Source: Pseudomonadota bacterium (GTDB taxonomy: Bacteria > Pseudomonadota > Gammaproteobacteria > Xanthomonadales > Xanthomonadaceae). Taken from it: a stretch of DNA of 24,354 nucleotides. The stretch lies in the NCBI GenBank assembly GCA_023438325.1, contig JAEXRB010000302.1, forward strand, positions 1 through 24,354. The letters run 5' to 3'. Both the position numbers and the translations under genes were made by a program. This document shows positions 7,307 through 14,942 of the stretch, piece by piece. A model generated the notes under the pieces. That model saw nothing but the letters and a program-made list of their open reading frames with translations, had not been told where the DNA came from and searched no databases. Each line of letters opens with the position of its first letter. Within the stretch, counting starts at the first letter, position 1.

Positions 7307-7521
7307 AACCCACGCGCTTTCTGGTTTTCAACGCCCTTGCGTGCATGACGACGAGCTTGATCGGCTGCGGCGAGCCCGCGCCGCCTGCGCCACCGAAAGA
7401 CGAACACAAGGCTTTGCAGCGCGCGATCCAGGAGCCGCTGGACAAGGCCCGTGCGGTGGAGTCGCAGCTGCAGGAAAAGAACGAGCAACTGCAACGCGAA
7501 CTGGACGACGCGCAGGACTGA
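7303..7521 (+). CDS. Small lipoprotein with coiled-coil tail
   Basis: The 72-residue product starts at GTG 7303, with GGAGA eight bases upstream, and overlaps the previous stop (GTGA). It has a lipoprotein signal: a basic start, a hydrophobic stretch, and the lipobox LIGC at about residues 19-22. A proline-rich linker (EPAPPAPPKDEH) follows, then a charged heptad-like helix (KARAVESQLQEKNEQLQREL) that should form a coiled coil. Short lipoproteins of this shape often link membrane and wall or act as partners of larger envelope proteins, but the function here is unknown. Confidence 0.7.
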   Translation: MKPTRFLVFNALACMTTSLIGCGEPAPPAPPKDEHKALQRAIQEPLDKARAVESQLQEKNEQLQRELDDAQD

Positions 7522-7559
7522 CCGCCTCCTGCGCACATGCCTTTACCGGCCAAGCCCGA

Positions 7560-7580
7560 GCCGCAGCATGACGCTGCGGC
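7560..7580. terminator. Hairpin between convergent genes (lipoprotein and topA)
   Basis: GCCGCAGC / GCTGCGGC form an 8-bp perfect stem around ATGAC. It lies between the stop at 7521 and the topA stop at 7587, so it could end transcription from either side. The T tracts are poor on both sides. Confidence 0.45.
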
Positions 7581-7586
7581 CCGCTT

Positions 7587-10058
7587 TCAATCGGCTTTCT
7601 TTGCCGCCACTTTCCTGACGGCGGCTTTTTTCACCGCCGCCTTCTTGGCCGGGGGTTTTTTGGCAGCGGTCTTCTTGGCTGCGGCTTTCTTGGCGGGCGC
7701 TGCGGCTTTCTTGGCGGGTGCCTTCTTCACCGCCGCTTTCTTGACGGCCTTGCGACCGAAGCCCTTGCGTGCCGGCTTGCCGGTTTCGGCCATGAGCTGC
7801 TGCACTTCCTCCAGCGTCAACGAGGCCGGCTCGCGATCCTTGGGGATCTTGCCGTTGAGTTCGCCATCGGAAAGATACGGGCCGAAGCGTCCGTTGAGCA
7901 CCTGGATCGGCGAGCCTTCGAAGGTCTTGATGATGCGATTGGCCGCGATTTCTTCCTTCTCGCGCACCAGGAACAGGGCGCGATCGAAATCGATGGTGTA
8001 CGGATCATCTTCCTTCTTCAGCGAAGCGTAGGTGCTGCCACGCTTGGCGAACGGGCCGAAACGTCCCACCGCCACGGTGACTTCTTCCTCGCCATCCCTG
8101 CCCAGCGTACGGGGCAGTTTGAACAGCTCCAGAGCGTCGGCCAAGGTGATGGTATGGATGCTCTGGCCCGGTCGCAGAGAGGCAAATCGCGGCTTGTCTT
8201 CGTCATCCTTGGTGCCGATCTGCGCCATCGGCCCGAAACGTCCCAAGCGCACGCTGATCGGCTTGCCGCTGGTCGGATCTGTGCCCAGAACACGTTCACC
8301 GGTCGCCTCGGAGCGGTCCACACTGTCGGTCTTTTCTTCCACCAGCGCCTTGAATGGCTTCCAGAAGCGCGCCATCAACGGCAGCCAGTCTTCTTCGCCT
8401 CGGCTGACCGCATCCAGCTCGTCTTCCAGCTTGGCGGTGAAGTCGTAATCCACGTACTGGGTGAAGTGGCCGGAGAGGAACTTGGCCACGGCGCGGCCCA
8501 CATCCGAAGGCCGGAAACGGCGCGCATCGAGCCAGACATACTCGCGGTTGAGCAGGGTCTGGATGATGGAGGCGTATGTGGATGGCCGACCGATGCCGTA
8601 CTCCTCCAGCGCCTTCACCAGACTGGCTTCGGAATAGCGCGGCGGCGGCTCGGTGAAATGCTGATCGGCAAGGATGGCCGAAAGCGGAATGGTTTCATCC
8701 TTGCGCAGAGCGGGCAGCTTGCGGCCTTCGTCCTCGTCATCGGCACCTTTGGCGTCCTTGCCTTCCTCGTAGACGGCGAGGAAGCCGGGATCCACCACGG
8801 TAGTGCCGCTGGCACGGAACGCGTGCGCGCTGCCGGCCTCCAGATCCACCGACACGGTATTGAGGGTGGCATGGATCATCTGGCACGCGATGGCGCGCTT
8901 CCAGATCAGTTCGTACAGCCGGGCGCCATCGGCATCGAGAAACTTCGCCATGGCCTTGGGCGAACGCAAGGCGGATGTCGGCCGGATGGCTTCGTGCGCT
9001 TCCTGCGCATTCTTCGATTTGGTCTTGTAGACATTGGCGGTGGGCGGCAGGGCGTGCGCACCGAAATCGCGCGCGATGGCCTGACGCAACTCGTCCACCG
9101 CTTCCTGAGAGAGGTGGGTGGAGTCGGTACGCATGTAGGAAATCAGGCCGACCGTGCCTTCACTGCCCAGCTCCACGCCTTCGTAAAGCTTCTGCGCGAC
9201 GCGCATCGTGCGGCTGGTGGAAAAGCCCAATTTGCGTGCGGCCTCCTGTTGCAAGGTGGAGGTGATGAACGGCGGGGCGGGGCGGCGCTTGCGTTCCTTG
9301 CTCTGCACCTGAGTCACGAGCAGCTTGCCGCCAGCGGCAGCGAGCAGGCGACCACGCGCGGCTTCGGCATCGGCCTCGTTGGTGAGGTCGAACTGTTCGA
9401 ATTTCTTGCCGTCAAGCTTGGTGAGGCGTGCACTGAACGGCTGCGCCGGGTGCGCGAGCTGGGCTTCGACCGTCCAGTATTCGCGCGAGATGAAGGCTTC
9501 GATTTCCTCCTCGCGCTCCACGATCATGCGCAGCGCCGGCGACTGCACCCGGCCCGCCGACAAACCGCGCTGCACTTTGCGCCACAGCACCGGTGAAAGG
9601 TTGAAACCCACCAGGTAATCCAGCGCGCGACGCGCCTGCTGCGCGTTCACCATGTCCGAGGACACTTCACGCGGTGCGGCCATGGCTTCCTTGATCGCAC
9701 GCGGCGTGATCTCGGTGAACACCACGCGATGCAGCGGCTTGTCGCCGACCAGACCACGTTCTTTCAGGATCTCGCCGATATGCCAGGAAATGGCCTCGCC
9801 TTCGCGATCCGGGTCGGTGGCCAGATAGAGCGCATCCGCGCCCTTGGCCGCCTTGGCGATGGCCTCGACATGTCGCTCGTTCTTGTCGATCAGGTCGTAA
9901 CGCATCGCGAAATCGCGTTCGGGATCGACCGCGCCCTCTTTGGGCACCAGATCGCGCACGTGGCCATAGGACGCCAGAACCTGGAAATCCTTGCCGAGGT
10001 ACTTGTTGATCGTCTTGGCCTTGGCCGGTGATTCGACGATGAGCAGATTCTTGGGCAT
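7587..10058 (-). CDS. topA: DNA topoisomerase I (type IA)
   Basis: TopA relaxes negative supercoils by single-strand passage. The 823-residue product has the TOPRIM domain at the start (LLIVESPAKAKTI with E9; ATDPDREGEAI with D82, D84, E86), the type IA core with active-site Tyr308 in LISYMRTDST, and EEYGIGRPSTYASIIQTL later in the core. The C-terminal part has three topoisomerase C-repeat units (around SVRLGRFGPMAQIG, VAVGRFGPFAKRG and LNGRFGPYLSDG) and no Cys-rich zinc ribbons, unlike the E. coli enzyme. The last 63 residues (761-823) are a Lys/Ala/Pro tail built from AAVKKA/APAKKA-like units. I chose ATG 10058 (MPKNLLIVES) with AGAAGG just upstream. It lies downstream of the RDD gene on the same strand. 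Confidence 0.97.
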   Translation of the reverse strand: MPKNLLIVESPAKAKTINKYLGKDFQVLASYGHVRDLVPKEGAVDPERDFAMRYDLIDKNERHVEAIAKAAKGADALYLATDPDREGEAISWHIGEILKERGLVGDKPLHRVVFTEITPRAIKEAMAAPREVSSDMVNAQQARRALDYLVGFNLSPVLWRKVQRGLSAGRVQSPALRMIVEREEEIEAFISREYWTVEAQLAHPAQPFSARLTKLDGKKFEQFDLTNEADAEAARGRLLAAAGGKLLVTQVQSKERKRRPAPPFITSTLQQEAARKLGFSTSRTMRVAQKLYEGVELGSEGTVGLISYMRTDSTHLSQEAVDELRQAIARDFGAHALPPTANVYKTKSKNAQEAHEAIRPTSALRSPKAMAKFLDADGARLYELIWKRAIACQMIHATLNTVSVDLEAGSAHAFRASGTTVVDPGFLAVYEEGKDAKGADDEDEGRKLPALRKDETIPLSAILADQHFTEPPPRYSEASLVKALEEYGIGRPSTYASIIQTLLNREYVWLDARRFRPSDVGRAVAKFLSGHFTQYVDYDFTAKLEDELDAVSRGEEDWLPLMARFWKPFKALVEEKTDSVDRSEATGERVLGTDPTSGKPISVRLGRFGPMAQIGTKDDEDKPRFASLRPGQSIHTITLADALELFKLPRTLGRDGEEEVTVAVGRFGPFAKRGSTYASLKKEDDPYTIDFDRALFLVREKEEIAANRIIKTFEGSPIQVLNGRFGPYLSDGELNGKIPKDREPASLTLEEVQQLMAETGKPARKGFGRKAVKKAAVKKAPAKKAAAPAKKAAAKKTAAKKPPAKKAAVKKAAVRKVAAKKAD

Positions 10059-10192
10059 GTCGCCTTCTTGTCGGTTGGGCGGCGCGACAGTACGCCATCG
10101 TGACACGCCGGGAAGGCGCGCCTTTTTCTAGTCAAAGCATGGCCCACGCCGAACTGTCAAGGAACGGGTGGCGTGTGGCATCTGTATCCGGA

Positions 10193-11170
10193 TCAGCGAC
10201 ACCAGTCCGGCAGGCGCAACTCGCCGGCCTTGTTGGTGCAATACCAGTGCTCGTCTTCCGGATCGAACTCGGCCAGAAACTGACGCTCCACGGTGCCGCC
10301 GGCCGGCGGCATCCAGACCGAAATCCCGCAGAACCCGTCCTCGAACTCGCCCACGACGATGCGACTGATACTCGGCGCAGCGTAGCTTTCCGGCGCCCCG
10401 AAGCCGGCGCTGGTGTTGTCCGGACACCGGCCCGTGGCCACAACGGCCTCCTGCACCTGCGCACGCAACGGGGTCAGCACGGCATCGACACCGCCAAACT
10501 GCGCGCGTGCCGTGTATTGCTGGTATGCCGGCAGCGCCACCGCAGCGACGATGCTGACCACGACCAGGCCGATCAACAAGACCATGCCGATCGCGAACGC
10601 GATGGCGCATCCGCCGAGGCCGCGCTGCTGGCGCTCGGGAAATTCGGTATAGGCCCAGCGATCCACCACGAAGGTGCCGGCCACCATGTCATGCAAGGCC
10701 TGCTTGTTGTGCGTGAATGCGGCGAGCAGGAAGCCGATGTACAGCGTGAGATACGACAATGCGGCGGCAAACCAGCGCCCCAGCGCATGCGCGAAGCTGA
10801 GCCGGCCACCATCGCGATCCACCACCTTGATGCCCAGCGCCATCTTGCCGAGCGTGGCCTGGTGCGAGGAACTCTCCATCAGCGAGTAGTACAGGGCGGC
10901 GGCGAAAAAGTAGAAAAGATAAAGGCCGATGTAAGCCCCGATCACCCAGCCTGGCGGGTCTTCGGAATCCAGCGCCGACAATGACTCGAATCCTCCCGCG
11001 ACACCAAGCACGAGGATGAGCAGAAACATCACGGCATAAAAGCCCGCACTCAGGATGAGGCCGTCCAGAAACAGGGCAGCCCAGCGCTTGAGGAAACCGG
11101 CCTGCACCACATCAGGCGTAGCGGACGGCGGCGGAAGAGTCTGGTTCGGGTCGATCCAATGGCTCGACAT
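10193..11170 (-). CDS. RDD membrane protein fused to a pilin-like domain
   Basis: The 325-residue product starts with an RDD domain (about 22-175): KRWAALFLDGLILSAGF, a second membrane segment near 77-97, ATLGKMALGIKVVDRDGG, a third near 133-153, and HDMVAGTFVVDRW. RDD proteins are poorly understood membrane proteins, some linked to ion transport. A second part begins near residue 185 with a hydrophobic helix (AIGMVLLIGLVVVSIVAAVA) running into LPAYQQYTARAQ, the hallmark of the type IV pilin N-terminal helix. A globular C-terminus with Cys 249, 281, 311 and 324 follows. The prepilin cleavage site and Glu5 are absent, so the pilin-like part probably stays membrane-anchored. ATG 11170 gives the shortest complete RDD protein; a weak GGGAA precedes it. 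Confidence 0.88.
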   Translation of the reverse strand: MSSHWIDPNQTLPPPSATPDVVQAGFLKRWAALFLDGLILSAGFYAVMFLLILVLGVAGGFESLSALDSEDPPGWVIGAYIGLYLFYFFAAALYYSLMESSSHQATLGKMALGIKVVDRDGGRLSFAHALGRWFAAALSYLTLYIGFLLAAFTHNKQALHDMVAGTFVVDRWAYTEFPERQQRGLGGCAIAFAIGMVLLIGLVVVSIVAAVALPAYQQYTARAQFGGVDAVLTPLRAQVQEAVVATGRCPDNTSAGFGAPESYAAPSISRIVVGEFEDGFCGISVWMPPAGGTVERQFLAEFDPEDEHWYCTNKAGELRLPDWCR

Positions 11171-11191
11171 GCGTTTTCCCGGATGCAAAGA

Positions 11192-11209
11192 ATGCGGCCT
11201 GAGCCGCAT
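11192..11209 (-). terminator. Terminator after smg
   Basis: On the minus strand ATGCGGC / GCCGCAT form a 7-bp stem with a four-base loop (TCAG), followed by TCTTTGC. It lies between the smg stop (11265) and the RDD start (11170), facing the right way to end the dprA-smg unit. Confidence 0.55.
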
Positions 11210-11264
11210 CCGATGAAGAGTGAAATGATCCGCCACGCGGGCGGCAGGGTCTTGGGCGCGAGCG

Positions 11265-11744
11265 TCAGTGCACCGGCTCGTTCTCGTCGTGGAACATGTG
11301 GCTTTCCATCCAGGCAAACGCCGCTTCCTGACCGGGCTGGTTGAACAACACCATCAGCACGACCCATTTGAGGTCATCAAGGTCGATATCCTCTTGATCC
11401 AGCGCCATCGCACGCTCCACCACGTGCTCGTGCTGGGCGGCGTCGAGGATGCCGTTGTCGGTGAGGAACATCAGGAAACCGCGGCAGTCGATGTCCAGCC
11501 GTTCCATTTCCTGCTCGGCGTAAAGCCGCACAGGGCCCGGCTGCGAACCATCATGCACCGGCTCGAAACCCGAGCGCTGCGCGGACAGCACATCAAGCCA
11601 GTCGAATGCCTTGGAGACCTCGGCAGGGCTGAAACCGGCCTGGATCAGGCTGACCTGCAAGGTGGCGCGATCCCGTGCAAGCTCAGGATCGTCATAGAAA
11701 TAGTTTTCGAAAAGGTAAAGCAGTACGTCCAGCAAGGTATCCAT
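11265..11744 (-). CDS. smg: Smg family protein (DUF494)
   Basis: The 159-residue product (MDTLLDVLLYLFENYFYDDP...) is typical of Smg/DUF494 in length and sequence; E. coli Smg has 157 residues. The C-terminal ALDQEDIDLDDLKWVVLMVL is a conserved family stretch. The acidic protein is often encoded next to dprA, as here, but its role is not firmly established. I chose ATG 11744 over the ATG nine codons upstream because the family begins MDTLLDVL and AGAGG directly precedes it. There are 39 bases between it and the dprA stop, so the two are likely cotranscribed. Confidence 0.93.
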   Translation of the reverse strand: MDTLLDVLLYLFENYFYDDPELARDRATLQVSLIQAGFSPAEVSKAFDWLDVLSAQRSGFEPVHDGSQPGPVRLYAEQEMERLDIDCRGFLMFLTDNGILDAAQHEHVVERAMALDQEDIDLDDLKWVVLMVLFNQPGQEAAFAWMESHMFHDENEPVH

Positions 11745-11783
11745 CCTCTGCCCGCGCGGCGGGCGGGGCATGTCGTGGGACGT

Positions 11784-12932
11784 TCAGGTACGGCGAAGCG
11801 CGTAGCGGCCATGCGCGGCGGCAACGCGCCCATCCAGTTCCATGAGAATCAGCATGGAGGATAGGGTATCGACAGTCAACCCGGTGCGCTGGGCCAGCAC
11901 GTCGATCGCCACCGGATCGTAGCCAAGCGCGGCGCGCAGGCGGCGGTAGTCGGCATCTTCTTCCGGCGCATCGGGCGCAGCCTGTGCGACGAGAGCTTCG
12001 GGGGTCTCCGCATCCAGCCGCCCGCGCAAGGCATGGGCCAGTTGCGCGGCCTGCGAAGCCAGCGCCTCGATGATTTCCTGCGCGGTCTCCACCAGCCCGG
12101 CACCGTTGCGGATCAGGCGATGGCAACCTTTGGCGAGCGGATTGTGAATCGAACCAGGCAAGGCGAACACTTCGCGCCCGGCTTCGGCGGCCTCGCGCGC
12201 GGTGATGAGCGCGCCACTGCGCTGGGCCGCTTCGACCACCAGCGTTCCCAGACTCAGGCCCGCGATGATGCGGTTGCGCATCGGGAAGTGTTCGCGCTGC
12301 GCCGGCGTGCCGGGCGGATACTCGCTGACGATGACGCCATGACTGGCGATGGCTTCCGCCAATGCTCGATTGCGAGCCGGATAGACGATGTCAGGGCCTG
12401 TGGCGATCACCGCAACGGTGGGCTGGCCGGCATCGAGCGCGGCACGATGCACGGCCGCATCGATGCCATCTGCCAAACCGCTGGTCACGACGAGGCCCGA
12501 ACGCGCCAGAGCACGGGAAAAATCACGCGCGTTCGCTACGCCACCGTCGGTGGGGTTGCGGCTGCCGACGATGGCGATCTGGGCAAACCACAGCCATTGC
12601 GGATCGCCCGCGACGAACAAGGCCGCCGGCGCACGCGGCGCGCGTTGCAGCAAGGCGGGAAAGTCAGCGCTGTCGCACGTCAACAGGTGATGATCGGGGG
12701 CATCCAGCCAGGCCCAATCAGCCGCAAGAAGCTCGTCATCGGGTGCCGCAAGCCAGTCGATGGCCGACTTTGGCGCACCGGCGGCCTTCAGTTGTGCCGG
12801 GCTGGCGGCAACCACCGTCCGGATCGAACCGAAGGCTTCAAGCAGTTGCCGTATGCGCACGCCACCCAAACCGGGCGCTCGAATCACTCGCAACCAAGCA
12901 TCGCGTGTATCGGAAGGAGAAATACCGTGCAT
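11784..12932 (-). CDS. dprA: DNA-processing protein DprA
   Basis: DprA loads RecA onto incoming single-stranded DNA during natural transformation. The 382-residue product has an N-terminal SAM-like region (APGLGGVRIRQLLEAFGS), the Rossmann-like core with AIVGSRNPTDGG, VTSGLADGIDAAVHRAAL, IVYPARNRALAEAI, SEYPPGTPAQREHFPMRNRI and SGALITAREAAEAGR, and a C-terminal winged-helix region (about 322-382: ALGYDPVAIDVLAQRTGLTV). All core signatures are intact, so the protein should be functional. It lies between smg and the LysM gene, an order I recall from Xanthomonas. The ribosome-binding site is weak, and a strong hairpin (12945-12971) lies just before the start. Confidence 0.96.
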   Translation of the reverse strand: MHGISPSDTRDAWLRVIRAPGLGGVRIRQLLEAFGSIRTVVAASPAQLKAAGAPKSAIDWLAAPDDELLAADWAWLDAPDHHLLTCDSADFPALLQRAPRAPAALFVAGDPQWLWFAQIAIVGSRNPTDGGVANARDFSRALARSGLVVTSGLADGIDAAVHRAALDAGQPTVAVIATGPDIVYPARNRALAEAIASHGVIVSEYPPGTPAQREHFPMRNRIIAGLSLGTLVVEAAQRSGALITAREAAEAGREVFALPGSIHNPLAKGCHRLIRNGAGLVETAQEIIEALASQAAQLAHALRGRLDAETPEALVAQAAPDAPEEDADYRRLRAALGYDPVAIDVLAQRTGLTVDTLSSMLILMELDGRVAAAHGRYALRRT

Positions 12933-12944
12933 GTCTCAATACGC

Positions 12945-12971
12945 GAACGCCGCAGACGAGCTGCGGCGTTC
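12945..12971 (-). terminator. Strong hairpin between the LysM gene and dprA
   Basis: GAACGCCGCAG / CTGCGGCGTTC make an 11-bp perfect stem with a five-base loop. It lies 16 bases past the LysM stop (12988) and only 12 bases before the dprA ATG. On the minus strand the tail is GCGTATTG, weakly T-rich. It is either a terminator for the LysM gene or a structure controlling dprA. Confidence 0.6.
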
Positions 12972-12987
12972 TTCAATTCAGCCGGAG

Positions 12988-14160
12988 TCAGAGACGATCC
13001 GGGGCGTCGAGCCTGTCATCGAGCTGGACCGGGCGAATGCCGTCCATGACCAACCCGTAACTGACTTTGTCGAAAGTGCGGAAAATCATCACGTGGCCGA
13101 CGAACTCATCCGGCAACTGGACCTTGTTCTTGTCCCTGTTCGCGAGGATGCGCTGCTTGTGGCGCACCTGGTCGATCACCTTTTCGCCGTGATGCCAGAT
13201 CGAGAACACCTGGCCATTCTCCACACCTTCGCGGGCGCCGGCAGAAATCGCCACTACGTCATGGGTGCCGCCGAACTGGTAGTGATCGGTGACGGCGAGA
13301 ATGCGGGCATTGGCCGGAATCTGCGCAGGTGCACGCGGGTAGAAACTCAGGTCGTACGGGAACGCGTCGTACGGCATCAGCAGGTCGCCCTGCTTCACCT
13401 CATGGCCACCCGGCGCAATCAGCACCGTGCTCGGATCACCCTCGCGGGTGACGTGGCCCTGCGCCACTTCGACCACTTCCCAGCCAAGGAAATCAAAACG
13501 CTTCTTGGTGACGAAATGCTGCGCCCAGCGGATGCTGTTGCTCTTCTGTTCCAGACCACCGGCGCGGCTCCAATCGTCGCGCCGAAGGATTGGCTCACGA
13601 TCCGGGCGCTTCTCGGTGGCCAGCGGCATGACGCCATAGCGCAAGGTCGGGCGGACGATGGAAACGCGATCGCCCGGTGCGAACTGGCTGTCGCGCACGT
13701 AGGCGACCTGCCCTTCGGCGCTGCGCAAACGGTTTTCCTCGATGCCGACCACATAGGGCAGCGCCTTGATCTGCTCTTCGTCCAGCACATGCTGGTTGGA
13801 GAGGAAATCCTGCACTTCGGACAGCGGCACGGCCGGAATCGGCAGCGATTCGGCGCGCACCTGCGGCGAGAGCCGGTTCACGCTCAATCCCGGCTGCCCC
13901 TGACCCAGATACGCCAGGCTCAGCACATCGCCCGGATAGATCAGGTGCGGGTTCTCGACCTGCGGGTTGGCCTGCCAGATTTCCGGCCACAGCCAAGGCT
14001 CGTTCAGGAATCGTTTGGCGATATCCCAGAGCGTGTCACCCTTCTTCACCACGTAGGTGTCGGGATGATCGGCCCGAAGCTGGGTGGCCACGACGCCGGT
14101 AGCAACGGTCAGCAACGCTGCCGCGGAAACTGCAAGAAGTTTTTTAAGCATGGCTTCCAT
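12988..14160 (-). CDS. LysM-domain periplasmic protein
   Basis: The 390-residue product has a signal peptide (MEAMLKKLLAVSAAALLTVA) and a LysM domain at about 34-83 (YVVKKGDTLWDIAKRFLNEP, WPEIWQANPQVENPHLIYPG), which binds peptidoglycan. The remaining 300 residues have no enzyme motif I recognise; they have the beta-rich look of the conserved partner region seen in LysM proteins encoded next to dprA in this group. It probably sits on the cell wall in the periplasm. The start could be 14160 or, three codons later, 14151; a GGGGA nine bases before 14160 favours the first slightly. It is divergent to def, with about 206 bases between them. Confidence 0.9.
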   Translation of the reverse strand: MEAMLKKLLAVSAAALLTVATGVVATQLRADHPDTYVVKKGDTLWDIAKRFLNEPWLWPEIWQANPQVENPHLIYPGDVLSLAYLGQGQPGLSVNRLSPQVRAESLPIPAVPLSEVQDFLSNQHVLDEEQIKALPYVVGIEENRLRSAEGQVAYVRDSQFAPGDRVSIVRPTLRYGVMPLATEKRPDREPILRRDDWSRAGGLEQKSNSIRWAQHFVTKKRFDFLGWEVVEVAQGHVTREGDPSTVLIAPGGHEVKQGDLLMPYDAFPYDLSFYPRAPAQIPANARILAVTDHYQFGGTHDVVAISAGAREGVENGQVFSIWHHGEKVIDQVRHKQRILANRDKNKVQLPDEFVGHVMIFRTFDKVSYGLVMDGIRPVQLDDRLDAPDRL

Positions 14161-14204
14161 CTACCTGATTCCCCTAGCAGGTTTGCCCCCCTGAACCTGC
14201 GCGG

Positions 14205-14233
14205 AATATAACGGAAATCCTGCCCGAAGCGAA
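14205..14233 (-). promoter_or_regulatory. Possible promoter of the LysM gene
   Basis: On the minus strand TTCGCT (14233-14228) and TATATT (14210-14205) are 17 bases apart, a reasonable -35/-10 pair. A 7-bp hairpin (14177-14200) would lie in the leader. Read by eye only. Confidence 0.4.
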
Positions 14234-14274
14234 ACAGTCCCATGAAATCCGGGAGAAAGGCACGGCAATGGCGA

Positions 14275-14280
14275 TAGAAT
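14275..14280 (+). promoter_or_regulatory. Possible -10 box for the def-fmt-rsmB operon
   Basis: TAGAAT in the context TGGCGATAGAATCG lies 86 bases before the def ATG, in the divergent gap with the LysM gene. No clear -35 is seen at the right distance. Confidence 0.35.
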
Positions 14281-14366
14281 CGCACCACCACAAGCCCGTT
14301 GGAACCGCGCCTTCGCCCGCGCCCGGCTTGCATCCTCCCTTTCGCGCCCGCATCTTGTTGAGCACC

Positions 14367-14876
14367 ATGAGCCTGCTTCCCATTCTCGAATTCCCCGACC
14401 CGCGCCTGCGCACCATTGCGCGCGCGATCGACCCTTCCGAACTGGATGACGCTTTCCGTGCCCACGTCCAGAACATGTTCGAAACCATGTACGACGCACC
14501 GGGCATCGGCTTGGCGGCAAGCCAGGTGGACGACCACCGCCGCTTCATGGTCATCGACGTATCCGAAAACCACGACGAGCGCCGCGTCTTCGTCAACCCG
14601 CACATCGTGTCGCGTGAAGGCGAACAAGTGTGTCAGGAAGGCTGCCTCTCGGTGCCGACCATCAACGCCGATGTAACCCGTTCGGAAAAGATCGTGGTGC
14701 AGGCACTGGACGAGTTCGGCAAGCCGTTCGAACTGGCCGCCGATGGCCTGCTGGCGGTCTGCATACAGCACGAAATGGATCATCTGGAAGGCAAGCTGTT
14801 CATCGACTATCTCTCTCCGCTCAAGCGCGACATGGTCAAGCGCAAGCTCGCCAAATTGCGCCGCAGCGCAGCCTGA
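14367..14876 (+). CDS. def: Peptide deformylase
   Basis: Def removes the formyl group from new proteins. The 169-residue product carries all three motifs: GIGLAASQV (46-54), EGCLSVP (91-97; metal ligand C93) and HEMDHLEG (135-142; metal ligands H135 and H139, catalytic E136). The length matches E. coli Def (169). I chose ATG 14367 (MSLLPILEFPDPRLRT) because homologues begin there; the frame is open to 14268, but the extra 33 residues look like leader sequence. The next gene, fmt, supplies the formyl group that Def later removes, the classical pairing. Confidence 0.97.
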   Translation: MSLLPILEFPDPRLRTIARAIDPSELDDAFRAHVQNMFETMYDAPGIGLAASQVDDHRRFMVIDVSENHDERRVFVNPHIVSREGEQVCQEGCLSVPTINADVTRSEKIVVQALDEFGKPFELAADGLLAVCIQHEMDHLEGKLFIDYLSPLKRDMVKRKLAKLRRSAA

Positions 14877-14901
14877 GCCCTCCCGGCAATTGTTTTACCG
14901 G

Positions 14902-14920
14902 CGCGCGGCTTGCCCGCGCG
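14902..14920 (+). terminator. Hairpin between def and fmt
   Basis: CGCGCGG / CCGCGCG form a 7-bp GC stem with loop CTTGC, followed by TCGTCGTTTC. It lies in the 66-base gap between def and fmt, 22 bases before the fmt ATG. It may be a weak terminator or attenuator; read-through is expected, since the two genes are normally cotranscribed. Confidence 0.4.
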
Positions 14921-14942
14921 TCGTCGTTTCCGAGGCCATGAA

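Noticed and set aside
7537..8031. A plus-strand frame with Phe/Leu/Ala repeats resembling a membrane protein
   Set aside because: It is the antisense reading of the Lys/Ala codon repeats at the end of topA.
8154..9596. A 480-codon plus-strand frame opposite topA
   Set aside because: Shadow of topA; no signal, domain or ribosome-binding site that would support it.
10113..10124. 12-base palindrome AAGGCGCGCCTT upstream of topA, as an operator or terminator
   Set aside because: It leaves no room for a loop as a hairpin, and such GC palindromes occur by chance in this DNA; no further support.
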